A stretch of DNA of 64,000 nt from Halobacteriales archaeon QS_4_69_34 (GTDB lineage: Archaea; Halobacteriota; Halobacteria; Halobacteriales; Halococcaceae): positions 62,001 through 126,000 of the forward strand of contig PXRN01000009.1 of the NCBI GenBank assembly GCA_003021045.1. The letters run 5' to 3'. The notes under the pieces are model-generated. The model had not been told where the DNA came from and did not search any database. It worked only from the letters and a program-made list of their open reading frames with translations. Shown one piece after another: positions 1 through 7,972 of this stretch. Position numbers and translations under genes: made by a program. Position 1 is the first letter of the stretch. Every line of letters starts with the position of its first letter.

Positions 1-1745
1 ATCGCGTCGAACCGCTCGACGGCGAAGCGCTCGCCGCTCGTGATTCCCCGTGCGTCGTGCTCGCGCAGCCGGGTGTCGACGAAGCGCTCGGCGACCAGCG
101 CTGCCCGCGCGTCGTCCTCGCTATCGATTCGCTCTTGGCCGTCGGCGATGAGCAACGCGGCGGTGTAGACGTCGAAGACGTAGTCGGCGAGCTCCTTCGC
201 CTGGAGCTGGGCGTACTCGCCGTCCGCGCCCGCGAGGTGGGCGAGCGCCCCCTGGAGGTCGGTGAACTCCCCCTCCACGACGTCGGCGAGCTCGCGGAGC
301 CGGGGGTGCTCGGCGGCCGCGAGGTGCTCCTGGATCGCGGGCAGGAGCGCCTCGTGGGCGTTCTCACGCTCCAGGGCGCGGAGCAGGTCGAGGCTCAGGA
401 CGTTCGAGGTTCCCTCCCAGATCGGGAGCACCTGCGCGTCCCGGAGCAGCCGCGGGGTGACGTGCTCGCGGACGTAGCCGTTGCCCCCGAGCACCTCGCA
501 GGCGTAGGAGGTCGTCTCGACGGCCATCCGCGCGGTCTCGTACTTCGCGACCGGGATCAGCGCGCGCATCAGCTTGAACGCGCGCTCGCCCGCCTCGGTC
601 TCGCGGCCCTCGCGCTCGTAGACGTCGAGCAGGCGGGCACACTCGAAGCTGAAGGCCGCGGCGGCCTCGTAGTCCACGGCCATGTCCACCAGATCGCGGC
701 GCATCAGTGGGTACTCCTGGATGACCTCGCCGAACACCTCCCGGTTCGCCGCCTACACCTTCGATTCGAGGAGGGCGCGGCCCATGATCCCCACCGCGGC
801 GGTGGCGTTCGAGAGCCGCTCGAAGTTCAGCATCTCCGTCATCTGTCGGAAGCCGTTTTCGGGTTCGCCGACGAGGTGGGCCTCCGCGCCGTGGAACTCG
901 ATCTCGCCGGTCGGGACGCTGAGCGTTCCCAGCTTGTCCTTCAGCCGGCGGAAGGTGGCGTCGTTGACCTCGCCGTCCGATCTGGTGCGCGACACCAGAA
1001 ACAGCGAGAGTCCCGCGGTGCCCTCGGGGGCGCCGGGCCGGCGGGCCAGCGCGAGCGCGCCCTCGGCGTCGATGTTCGAGCAGAACCACTTCTCGCCGGT
1101 CAGGTGGTAGACGCCCTCCGGGTCCCCCTCGAGCGCCGTGTCGTCGGCCGCCTCGGCGATCGTCTCGTTCGCCCCGACGTCGCTGCCCCCCTGCTTCTCG
1201 GTGAGGAACATCGCGCCCTCGATGTGCTCGTCGACGTCGCGGCTGGTGAGCGCCCGGAACTGCTCCGCTAAGGAGCCGTCGTCGAACTCGTCGAGGACGA
1301 TCGCCGCACCGGTGGTCATCGACACCGGACAGACGAAGCCCGGATCGGCAAACGAGAGCAGCGACTGCATCATGAGCGTGTGGGTGAGGCCGACGGGCTC
1401 CTCGCGGCCCGGCGGCGCGTGGAAGGCGTCGTGGCTCAGGCCGAACTCCTCGTAGGCGATCCGCTCGTTTTCGGCCTGCTTGGGGTGGTACTCGACCTCG
1501 TTCACCACGTCGCCGTGCTTGTCGTAGGTGTGGAGTTCGGGCTCGTGGCGGTCGATGCGGTCGGCGTTGTCCGCGACGGTGTGGCCGACCACCTCCCCGA
1601 AGTCCTCGAGGACGGGTTCGGCCCACTCGAACTCGTCGGCCGGATACGTCCGTGCGGCCACCCGCTGGAGCGTGCGGTCGAGCGTCCAGTAGTTGCAGTC
1701 CCGCCCCGCCTCGAACTGACCGTAGTCGATCGGCTCGCGCGTCAT
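1..1745 (-). pseudogene. Acyl-CoA dehydrogenase (AidB-like), interrupted by an in-frame UAG; 3' end outside the window
   Basis: FAD-dependent acyl-CoA dehydrogenase, expected to oxidise an acyl-CoA and pass electrons to ETF. The first 330 residues read cleanly from an ATG (complement of 1743-1745) and include the middle-domain motifs MFLTEKQGGSDVGA and LTGEKWFCSN. A TAG (complement of 751-753) follows ALLESKV. The same frame then continues without shift as AANREVFGEVIQEYPLM and through the C-terminal helical domain (YACEVLGGNGYVRE, LPIWEGTSNVLSLD) to the window edge. Both sides fit one family member of about 580 residues, so this is a single-codon interruption of an otherwise intact gene. A TAC (Tyr) or CAC (His) codon would restore it. 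It may be a nonsense mutation, a base-call error or, least likely, recoding. The etf operon at 35.8 kb encodes the expected electron acceptor. Confidence 0.85.
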
Positions 1746-1859
1746 ACGCTCTCCTCTGCGCCGGCCGACCTAAAGCTGCTGTCCGGGCTTTCGCCGTGGC
1801 CGGACCGTCGACGGCGATCGGAACCGAAGAATCCGTGTCGAGCGCGCCTCCAACCCGAC

Positions 1860-2471
1860 TCACCCGTCAGGATACTTCGGTTCGCGCTTCTCTGCCCGCG
1901 AGAGCGCGGTCTCGACCACGTCGCGCACGTCGCCGTGGAACGTCGCGCCGTGACCGGCATAGAGGTGCTCGACGCCCTCCGGAAGGCGGTCGAGCAGCGT
2001 CTCGATGCTCTCGATCAGGACCTCGCGGGACTGGCCGGCCATGTCGGTGCGGCCGAAGCTGCCGTACTCGAACGCGCCGTCGTCGTGGACGACCACGTCG
2101 CCCGAAAACAGCGTCGCCCCCGAGACGAACGCGACGTGATCGTCGGCGTGGCCCGGCGTGTGGACGACCTCGAAGGACTCGTCGCCGATCGTCACGGCGC
2201 CGCCGTCGTCGAGTGCGCCCGTGCGGCGCGGATGGTCGCCGTAGGCGAGCAGTTCGGTGTCGAACGCGTTGAGGACGGCGTCGAGTTCGCCGACGTGATC
2301 GCCGTGCTGGTGGGTCAGGGCGACGGCGTCGAGGTCGTCGGTGTGCTCGGCGACGACGCTCTCGGCGCCCGGCATCGCCCCGGCATCCACGAGGACGTCG
2401 CGCTCGCCGAGCGCGAGGTAGGCGTTGCAGGTGAACGTCTCCGCGCCCTCGGTGACGGTGAGGACTTCCAT
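1860..2471 (-). CDS. MBL-fold metallo-hydrolase
   Basis: A 203-residue metallo-beta-lactamase-fold hydrolase. The metal-binding motif THQHGDH (HxHxDH) lies near residue 53, followed by HTPGHADDH near residue 105, FSGDVV near 122 and a late YAGHG near 167. These are the ligands expected for a dinuclear metal site of the glyoxalase II type. The length matches stand-alone MBL hydrolases. The substrate cannot be told from sequence; a thioester or other hydrolytic role is possible. No signal peptide is seen, so it is probably cytoplasmic. It lies 114 nt upstream of the acyl-CoA dehydrogenase on the same strand and could be co-transcribed with it. Confidence 0.88.
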   Translation of the reverse strand: MEVLTVTEGAETFTCNAYLALGERDVLVDAGAMPGAESVVAEHTDDLDAVALTHQHGDHVGELDAVLNAFDTELLAYGDHPRRTGALDDGGAVTIGDESFEVVHTPGHADDHVAFVSGATLFSGDVVVHDDGAFEYGSFGRTDMAGQSREVLIESIETLLDRLPEGVEHLYAGHGATFHGDVRDVVETALSRAEKREPKYPDG

Positions 2472-2623
2472 GCCCCTTTCTCGCCCGCCGGGCGCTTGAG
2501 GCTGACGGGCCCGCGTTCGCGGACCTGTCCCGCCGCGAGGGGAGCGCGAAGGGTGGGAAAAGGAGCGGATCGACCGGAAATCGGCGAATGATTTTTGTCG
2601 TCGGGTTCTATGGCTAGTGGCGT

Positions 2624-2797
2624 ATGGGCTTTGGCAGCTACGACGAGTCCGAACAGGAGCGCCGCGAGTACGACACCGACGGGGGAGAGGAGGGCGTCCG
2701 AACCGAGGAGAACGCCCACACCGGCGAGGTGAGCTTCGAGTTCGACGCCTCGAACGACGAACTGCTCGACCGCCTCGAGGAGATCAAAGGCGAGTAG
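2624..2797 (+). CDS. DUF5786 family small acidic protein
   Basis: A 57-residue acidic protein starting MGFGSYDESEQERREYD and ending ELLDRLEEIKGE. The N-terminal GxYDExE signature and the C-terminal short amphipathic helix are characteristic, from memory, of the haloarchaeal DUF5786 family. Function is unknown. The start is the ATG at 2624. The stop is followed one base later by the GTG start of the DUF99 gene, so the two are probably co-transcribed. No cysteines or membrane segment are present. Confidence 0.75.
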   Translation: MGFGSYDESEQERREYDTDGGEEGVRTEENAHTGEVSFEFDASNDELLDRLEEIKGE

Positions 2798-2798
2798 C

Positions 2799-3380
2799 GT
2801 GAAAGCCGGGGTGCGCGCCCTCGGCGTCGCCGAGTCCTACCGCGGCCGCTCCGGGACGGGCGCGGCGAGCACCCTCGCGGGCGTCGTCGCCCGCGCGAGC
2901 CGCGTCGTCGACGGATTCGCCTTCGGCTCCTGTACCGTCGGCGGCACCGACGCCACCGAGGGCGTGCTCGGTCTCTGGGAGACCCTCGATCGCGCGGACG
3001 TCCGGTACCTGCTCCTCGCCGGCATCGCGCCCGCGTGGTACAACGTTCTCGACCTGCATCGACTGCACGAGGCCGTCGGACGCCCGGTCCTCTCGATCAG
3101 CTTCGAGGGAAGCGACGGGCTCGAACCGGCGCTGCGCGAGGCCTTCTCGGGCGACGCGCTCGACGTCCGGCTCGACGTCTACCGTCGGCAGCCCCCACGC
3201 CGCCGGCTGCCGGTCGATGGCGAAACGGTGTTCGTCCGGAGCGTCGGCGACGCCGACGGCGAGGCGGCCGACGTCGTCCGAGCGTTCACGCCCGAGGGGG
3301 GCCGGCCCGAGCCCCTGCGGGTAGCACGGCTGGCCGCCCGCGCGGCCGACGCGTGGGCCGGGACTGACGGAGGAGGATAG
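2799..3380 (+). CDS. DUF99 family protein
   Basis: A 193-residue member of the archaeal DUF99 family, which has an endonuclease V-like fold but no established activity. Typical elements are an N-terminal VRALGVAESY strand, FGSCTVGGTDATEG near residue 46, a central LLLAGIAPAWYNVLDLHRLH near residue 75 (one of the family's most conserved segments), and PVLSISFEGSDGLEPAL. The GTG start is chosen because it lies one base after the DUF5786 stop and gives the usual family N-terminus. No signal peptide or transmembrane segment is seen. Confidence 0.8.
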   Translation: MKAGVRALGVAESYRGRSGTGAASTLAGVVARASRVVDGFAFGSCTVGGTDATEGVLGLWETLDRADVRYLLLAGIAPAWYNVLDLHRLHEAVGRPVLSISFEGSDGLEPALREAFSGDALDVRLDVYRRQPPRRRLPVDGETVFVRSVGDADGEAADVVRAFTPEGGRPEPLRVARLAARAADAWAGTDGGG

Positions 3381-3514
3381 CGTCGACCGGCTCGGTGCAC
3401 GGGTCACCGACGGCGAGAATGGAGACTGCGAGCCGCAGGAGACACCGAAAGCGCAACCGGCAGACCGGCACACGTCCCTCGGCGTATCCTCCCCGTTCGT
3501 GCCCGGGACGTGGC

Positions 3515-3700
3515 TGGACCGGTCGAAGCGACACGCGGACCGCGAGTGCCGATACACACGGGAAAACCGCCTCCACACTGCACCGCGACTGCCGCCACGC
3601 ACAGTCCACGCACCTCCCCAGCCGACGCTCGGCTCGGGCCACTGCACCGTAACCGCGGCCTGCCGCTCGCTCGTCCCTCGCGCGAGTCGCGCCCACCGCG
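3515..3700 (+). repeat. Dispersed intergenic repeat family 1, copy 1
   Basis: Lies in the 521-nt gene-free stretch 3381-3901. The core at 3536-3570 reads CGCGAGTGCCGATACACACG followed by GGAAAACCGC. The related sequence continues downstream: a GCACCGCGAC stretch, a CACCTCCCCAGCCG block near 3609, a CTCGGGCCACTGCACCG block near 3630 and a CGCTCGTCCCTCGCG block near 3667. The same order of blocks occurs in the copies near 19.4 and 60.5 kb. I see no open reading frame, tRNA or insertion-sequence gene in the stretch. Confidence 0.7.
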
Positions 3701-3901
3701 GCGCGCGAAGCGCCGACCGCCACCGCGCGCCCACATCGACCACCGATCGCTAACTGCCGATCGCCGATCGCCGACCGCAGAGCGCCGGCCGCTGGCCCCT
3801 CCCCGGTCGATCACGCTCGCTACGGAGCGGTGGCCCAGGCTCGCTCGACCGGCATCGAACGCGAAGCCGAGGGTTAAGGCGCCCGCCCGTCTGTCCCGCC
3901 C

Positions 3902-4519
3902 ATGAGCGAGGAGAGCGACGAGATGGATGGACTGGAGGTGCTCGCGTGCGAGCGCTGTCCGGCTCTCTGTGAATCCCGGAGCCGGATCGTCAACGGTGTC
4001 GGTCCCGCCGCGGCCGACCTGCTGTTCGTCGGGGAGGCCCCCGGCGAATCCGAGGACCGGCAGGGCGAGCCGTTCGTCGGCCGCAGCGGCGACGTGCTCG
4101 ATTCGATCCTCGAAGAGTGTGGGCTCGACCGCACGGCAGTGCGGATCACCAACTGCGTGCGGTGTCGGCCGCCCGAGAACCGCGACCCCACGGGTGAGGA
4201 GCTCGGCAACTGCCGGTCGTACCTCGACCGGGAGATCGAGCGCGTCGATCCCGAACTCCTCGTACCGCTCGGGAAGGTCCCCGCCGAGCACTTGCTCGAC
4301 CGGTCGGTCGCGGTCACCACGGAGGCGGGGGCGGTCCACGACGCGCGGATCGGCGACGCGAGCTATCGCGTGCTCGTCTGCGTCCACCCGGCGGCCACGT
4401 TCTACGACCCGAGCCAGACGGACACCCTCGAAGCCACCCTCGAAACGGCCGCCGAACTCGTCGGCGCGAGCGGCGGGACGGGCGGGGAGAGCGGCCAGTC
4501 CCGGATCGACGGGTTCTGA
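3902..4519 (+). CDS. Family 4 uracil-DNA glycosylase (Fe-S cluster)
   Basis: Removes uracil from DNA as the first step of base-excision repair. The 205-residue protein has the family-4 layout: paired cysteines CERCPALC near residue 17, the uracil-pocket motif GEAPGESEDRQGEPFVG near residue 48, a second cysteine pair in ITNCVRCRPPENRDPT near residue 83 plus NCRSYL, and the catalytic-loop equivalent VCVHPAATFY near residue 160. The four cysteines would hold a [4Fe-4S] cluster. The C-terminus carries a short Gly/Ser-rich tail. A GTTAAG box about 29 nt upstream of the ATG suggests its own leaderless promoter. Confidence 0.92.
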   Translation: MSEESDEMDGLEVLACERCPALCESRSRIVNGVGPAAADLLFVGEAPGESEDRQGEPFVGRSGDVLDSILEECGLDRTAVRITNCVRCRPPENRDPTGEELGNCRSYLDREIERVDPELLVPLGKVPAEHLLDRSVAVTTEAGAVHDARIGDASYRVLVCVHPAATFYDPSQTDTLEATLETAAELVGASGGTGGESGQSRIDGF

Positions 4520-4643
4520 GTCGGACTCGCCGTCGGCCGTAGACCGGACAGGGTGGCGGACGAGAGTGTGCCGGCGCGACCGAACCGCCGAAGCGTGATT
4601 GCCCGTGAATCCGTCGACGCGACGACCGCAGGCCACACCGTCC

Positions 4644-5294
4644 GTGACCATCGACCGCGACGAGCCGACCGACGACCCCGCGATCCGCGATTCCGCGACC
4701 GGCAACCGTGGAGCTGTCACCGCCGTCGATCACGGGACCTTCGCAGCCGAAGTCGGTCCGGTCGCCCTCTCACGGCGCCTGCTCGGGGCGGTCCGGGCGG
4801 ACGAACCGATCGCCGAGCTGCGGTACGCGATCAGCGCGCTCGATCGATCCGCCCTCGCCGACGCCGAACACGGCCTGCTGCGACGTTCTCGACTCCGGCG
4901 GGGGATGGGCTATTCCCCTGACCCCGTTTCTGGGCAGTTCGGGCGGCGGTCCCGGGTGGCGCGGCGCGATCCCCGGATCCACTTCGCGCTCAACTTCGGG
5001 GGCCGCGCGAGCTGCCCGCCGATCGCCGTCTACGCCCCGGAGAGCATCGGCCGCGAGCTCGACGTCGCGGCCGAGTCCTACCTCGCAGGGGCGGTGGAGT
5101 TCGACCCCAACGGCGACGCCGTCCGGGTGCCGCGGCTCTGTCTGTGGCACCAGAGCGACTTCGGCGGCGCGGACGGGATTCGGGCGCTGCTGCGGCGCTA
5201 CGACCTGCTTCCCGAGGGCGCGACGTCGCGGGTGACCCACGACAGCTACGACTGGTCGCTCGACATGGGGAACTACCGGGAGCCGTCGGCGTGA
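4644..5294 (+). CDS. DUF547 domain protein with an apparent internal deletion
   Basis: The C-terminal two thirds match the DUF547 family well: EHGLLRRSR, RDPRIHFALNFGGRASCPPI, PRLCLWHQSDFGG and SYDWSLDMGNY. Family members normally carry a FWINVYNA-type segment and an LDDIEHGILR lead-in before these. Here the protein jumps directly from AISALDRSALADA to EHGLLRRSR, so about 50-60 residues of the conserved N-terminal half seem to be missing in frame. The family's usual Asn-Cys-Gly is also NFG here. Function of DUF547 is unknown. Start choice is uncertain: GTG at 4644 is used, but TTG at 4599 or GTG at 4605 are possible. The protein may be non-functional. Confidence 0.65.
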   Translation: MTIDRDEPTDDPAIRDSATGNRGAVTAVDHGTFAAEVGPVALSRRLLGAVRADEPIAELRYAISALDRSALADAEHGLLRRSRLRRGMGYSPDPVSGQFGRRSRVARRDPRIHFALNFGGRASCPPIAVYAPESIGRELDVAAESYLAGAVEFDPNGDAVRVPRLCLWHQSDFGGADGIRALLRRYDLLPEGATSRVTHDSYDWSLDMGNYREPSA

Positions 5295-5395
5295 GAGGGT
5301 CGGATCGAACCGTCATTCGCGTTCTTTTAGGAGCGTCGGGACAGGGTGGACGAACGGCTCGATTACGTCGCCCGAGACTCACTCCGTCCGCTCGC

Positions 5396-6758
5396 TCACA
5401 GCGTCGTCTGATACGTCTCGATCCACTCCTTCGGGACCGGTAGATCACGGAGGACACGGCTCTGTAGACGGATGAATCCGTTCGCCGCCCGCTGGCAGTG
5501 GGCGTTCATCCACCGTCGCGCCTCGGGGCCGTTCAAGTACTCCAGGAGGCTCTCGAACGGGACGCCGGATTTGGGCACGAGGTAGTAGACGGAGTGTTTC
5601 GGCACGACGCTCCCCTCCTGTTCCGCCCAGAATCGGGGCTCTCTTGCGATGTCTTTAAACACGATTTTCGGCCGTAATAGATCTTCCATCGGCGGATTCT
5701 CGTGCCACGAGTACCACGGTTTCCCCCCTTCAACGCATGAGCGATCTTCCAGACGATTCCGATGAAGCGTCGCCCACTCGCCGAACGCTCCGAGTTCGTC
5801 TTCCCCGGGAAGCGAGCCGTCGTCATGGTACGGACAAACGAGCACGCTATCGGTGTACGGGCCGTCGTTCGTGTTCAGCTGCCGTCCCGATACCGTCGGT
5901 CGGATCCAATCGGGATCGAGCTGTGGTGGAACGTCGTCCCGGCTCATGACGAAACAGGCGTCAGCACCGGTTGCTACGCCGGCTGAGATCCGGGTCGTCA
6001 CCGCCCCGAGCGTGACTCCTGTCTCGATCTCCCCCGTGTCAATCCCGCGGACGTTCGCTGCCCAGCTCTCGCCGCCCTGCGGGAGCAGCGTCGTGTGCGT
6101 CTCGCCGCTGCGTAGCAGTATCCGGGTCTCTCCCCGATTCGCTCGGCGGACGGTCGTCACGCACGGGAAGGTCACGAGGTCGGCGAACGCGTTCTCGTCT
6201 ATGTGTTCGATCGCCTCGACGTGGACGTCGTCGGCACTCAGCAGCTCTCGGAGGGGAGCGGCGGAGTCCACGTACTCGAACTTCTCGGGCGTGACGAACG
6301 ATAGCGTTCCCGTCGGTGCGAGCAGTTCCATCGATCGCTCGAAGAAGAGGAGATAGAGGTCGAACCGGTCGACGGCGGTGAAAAAGGCCGCTCTGTACCG
6401 GGTCTTCTCGTCGTCGTCCAAACCCCTCGATCGGGACGTAGGGCGGATTCCCAACGATGTACTCGAACGGTTCCCTTTCGATCACGTCGTCGGCGAGGTA
6501 ATCGTGCTGTTCGAAGGACACGTGCCCGAGTCCGCGGTCACGAGCCGCTTCGAGATGCCGTGGGTCGGTTTCGATCCCGACGCCATCCGGCAACGGCCAG
6601 TCTTCACTCGCACAGACACGCTCGACGGCGGCAGCGAACGGGCCCGTACCACAGCCCGGATAGAGGATCCGGTCGCTCTCCCGCGGTGGGTCGTCCCGAA
6701 AGAGCCGCTCCACCATTCTCTCGGCCAAGGCGTCGGGAGTCGTGACGTGGCCCTTCAT
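5396..6758 (-). pseudogene. N6-adenine DNA methyltransferase of the XhoI/PaeR7I-type system, frameshifted
   Basis: SAM-dependent adenine methyltransferase expected to protect CTCGAG sites. The N-terminal part reads from ATG (complement of 6756-6758) through the SAM motif LYPGCGTGPF near residue 32 and the catalytic NPPYVPIEGF near residue 105. The frame then breaks in the run GGGGTTT (plus-strand 6419-6426, AAACCCC). Removing one base rejoins the second part: LDDDEKTRYRAAFFTAVDRF, LLFFERSMELLAPTGTLSFV, and a TaqI-like C-terminal specificity domain ending LQSRVLRDLPVPKEW. The corrected protein is about 453 residues. It is lower in GC than the flanking genes. An intact restriction enzyme lies 54 nt upstream, so a truly dead methylase would be hazardous. 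A homopolymer sequencing error is therefore likely. Confidence 0.85.
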
Positions 6759-6782
6759 CTACCAGTCCTTGTCCACTCTACT

Positions 6783-6806
6783 ACTTAAACCTATATATCA
6801 CTCGAG
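6783..6806 (-). promoter_or_regulatory. Promoter of the methyltransferase gene with an embedded CTCGAG site
   Basis: On the minus strand the spacer between restriction gene and methylase reads CTCGAG (6801-6806), then GATATATAGG and TTTAAG (6783-6788). The TTTAAG is about 28 nt before the ATG, the usual haloarchaeal TATA position. CTCGAG is the sequence cut by XhoI and PaeR7I and sits next to the TATA/BRE region. Methylation-sensitive control of the methylase is possible but is inference. Confidence 0.5.
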
Positions 6807-6812
6807 TCGATC

Positions 6813-7550
6813 TCATCCGCCGATCGTGTTCGAGTCGGTGTCGACGTGGGCCACGACGTGTGCCACGAGAGAGCGGACGAACCGCTCGAATCGGAGCTCG
6901 TCGTTCGGTTGGTTGTATTCGCCGTCAAGACCCCCTTCCTCGTCGCTCAGGACGAACGCCGACCCATCGACGACGCGTTGTCGAACCATTCGTAGACACA
7001 ACTGTTCGACGCGGTCGATGTAGGTCGCGTTCTGAAACTCATCGTCGGCACGAAAGTTCGGTTCGTAGAGCCGCGGGACGGCGTTCGAATCCTCGTCGTC
7101 GGCCATGAGTATCAGATACCCGACCCACGGGGCTGGCGACGGCTCGAACACACCCTCCTCGTATGCCCGATGCAGGTCGGTGTTGCTGCCGATAGCCTCC
7201 TCGGCACGGTTGTTCAGGTCGTTCCCGAACGAGCTGGCGATGGATTTGAATTCAATCGCAGCGAGCAGCTGCCCGTCGTGTACGACGGCTGTGTCCCAGC
7301 GTTTCGTCGGTCGATAGTATCCCGGTAGCGTCGCGGCGTGGTCGTGGACGATCGAGTCACGGAGAAGGCCGTTGTCTACGAGGATATCTTCGACTAGCCC
7401 TTCGAATCCACTCATCTGATCGCCACCGAGCACCTGCGCCCGCCGACCGCGAGCGCTGTTTTCCGACTCGCGTTGTGCGTCTCCCTGATCCGATAATGTC
7501 GTCCAGTACCAGCGGACGGCATCCGAAATCTGCGAACCGAGGTCGTTCAT
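6813..7550 (-). CDS. Type II restriction endonuclease, PaeR7I/XhoI family
   Basis: Predicted to cut DNA at CTCGAG, as do the characterised members PaeR7I and XhoI. The 245-residue product is close to PaeR7I in length and shares its signatures: GRRAQVLGGDQMSGFEGLVE near residue 35, LPGYYRPTKRWDTAVVHDG near residue 70, the catalytic LLAAIEFKS (Asp...Glu-x-Lys) near residue 93, and SSFGNDLNNRAEEAIGS followed by PWVGYLILM. The ATG (complement of 7548-7550) is chosen because reading further upstream runs into the tRNA gene. Its methyltransferase follows 54 nt downstream on the same strand. The lower GC and position next to tRNA-Ser indicate horizontal acquisition. Confidence 0.92.
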   Translation of the reverse strand: MNDLGSQISDAVRWYWTTLSDQGDAQRESENSARGRRAQVLGGDQMSGFEGLVEDILVDNGLLRDSIVHDHAATLPGYYRPTKRWDTAVVHDGQLLAAIEFKSIASSFGNDLNNRAEEAIGSNTDLHRAYEEGVFEPSPAPWVGYLILMADDEDSNAVPRLYEPNFRADDEFQNATYIDRVEQLCLRMVRQRVVDGSAFVLSDEEGGLDGEYNQPNDELRFERFVRSLVAHVVAHVDTDSNTIGG

Positions 7551-7661
7551 CGTGGCCTGCGTATTCGCTTCTCTATCGTAGCTCTGGTGATCTCGACTGA
7601 TCGGATTCTCTCCAAAGCTGGCTATCGTGACGTGAAAAATCGAACGAGAAGACGCGGTTAG

Positions 7662-7742
7662 CGCCGGGACGGGGATTTGAACCCCGGATCCCAGAGGGAA
7701 CACGCTTTCCAGGCGTGCGCCTTACCACTCGGCCATCCCGGC
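7662..7742 (-). tRNA. tRNA-Ser(GGA)
   Basis: The minus strand folds as a class II tRNA. The acceptor stem pairs GCCGGGA with TCCCGGC, with discriminator G. The D arm is GCC-GAGTGGTAA-GGC and the anticodon stem is CACGC/GCGTG, with loop CTGGAAA giving anticodon GGA. There is a long variable arm TTCCCTCTGGGAT, and a T stem CGGGG/CCCCG with loop TTCAAAT. The long variable arm and anticodon GGA fit serine (codons UCC/UCU). CCA is not encoded. The restriction-modification genes lie immediately 3' of it. Confidence 0.95.
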
Positions 7743-7768
7743 TCGGTGGGTCTAGCCGCCGTCCGCGG

Positions 7769-7972
7769 TTAAGCCCTTTCGCTCCGATCGAGCCGGGCGT
7801 CGAGCGCGCAGGCCAGCACTCCGGTCACGGCCCCGACGCCGATCCCGATGGCGAGCAGTCCGAGCGTGCCCACGGGGAGGGTGGCGACGAGCCGGTAGCC
7901 CTGCGCGAGCACCAGAAACGAGAGCCCGCCGATCGCGCCCCACAGCAGGTTCGCCGTCGTTCGCGGGCGCAC
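7769..7972 (-). CDS. Small two-helix membrane protein
   Basis: A 67-residue protein with two hydrophobic segments: LLWGAIGGLSFLVLAQGY near residues 9-26 and VGTLGLLAIGIGVGAVTGVL near residues 34-53. A charged C-terminus (DARLDRSERA) follows. The GTG start overlaps the TAG stop of the RidA gene by one base (TAGTG), suggesting translational coupling. Function is not recognised. It ends 26 nt before the tRNA-Ser gene. Confidence 0.65.
   Translation of the reverse strand: MRPRTTANLLWGAIGGLSFLVLAQGYRLVATLPVGTLGLLAIGIGVGAVTGVLACALDARLDRSERA

Noticed and set aside
751-753. Pyrrolysine or other recoding of the UAG in the acyl-CoA dehydrogenase
   Set aside because: Only one internal UAG was seen, other genes use UAG as an ordinary stop (for example etfB, rpl37e, the TRAM protein), and no recoding machinery is in the window.
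57-1271. Long plus-strand open frame opposite the acyl-CoA dehydrogenase
   Set aside because: Antisense shadow of a conserved gene; the composition is repetitive Arg/Gly/Leu/Val/Glu without any family motif.
5325-5350. Possible duplicated tRNA-Ser 3' end (GCGTCGGGACAGGG) at the far end of the restriction-modification island
   Set aside because: Matches the tRNA end only loosely over about 14 bases and lacks the T-arm sequence; not good enough to call an attachment site.
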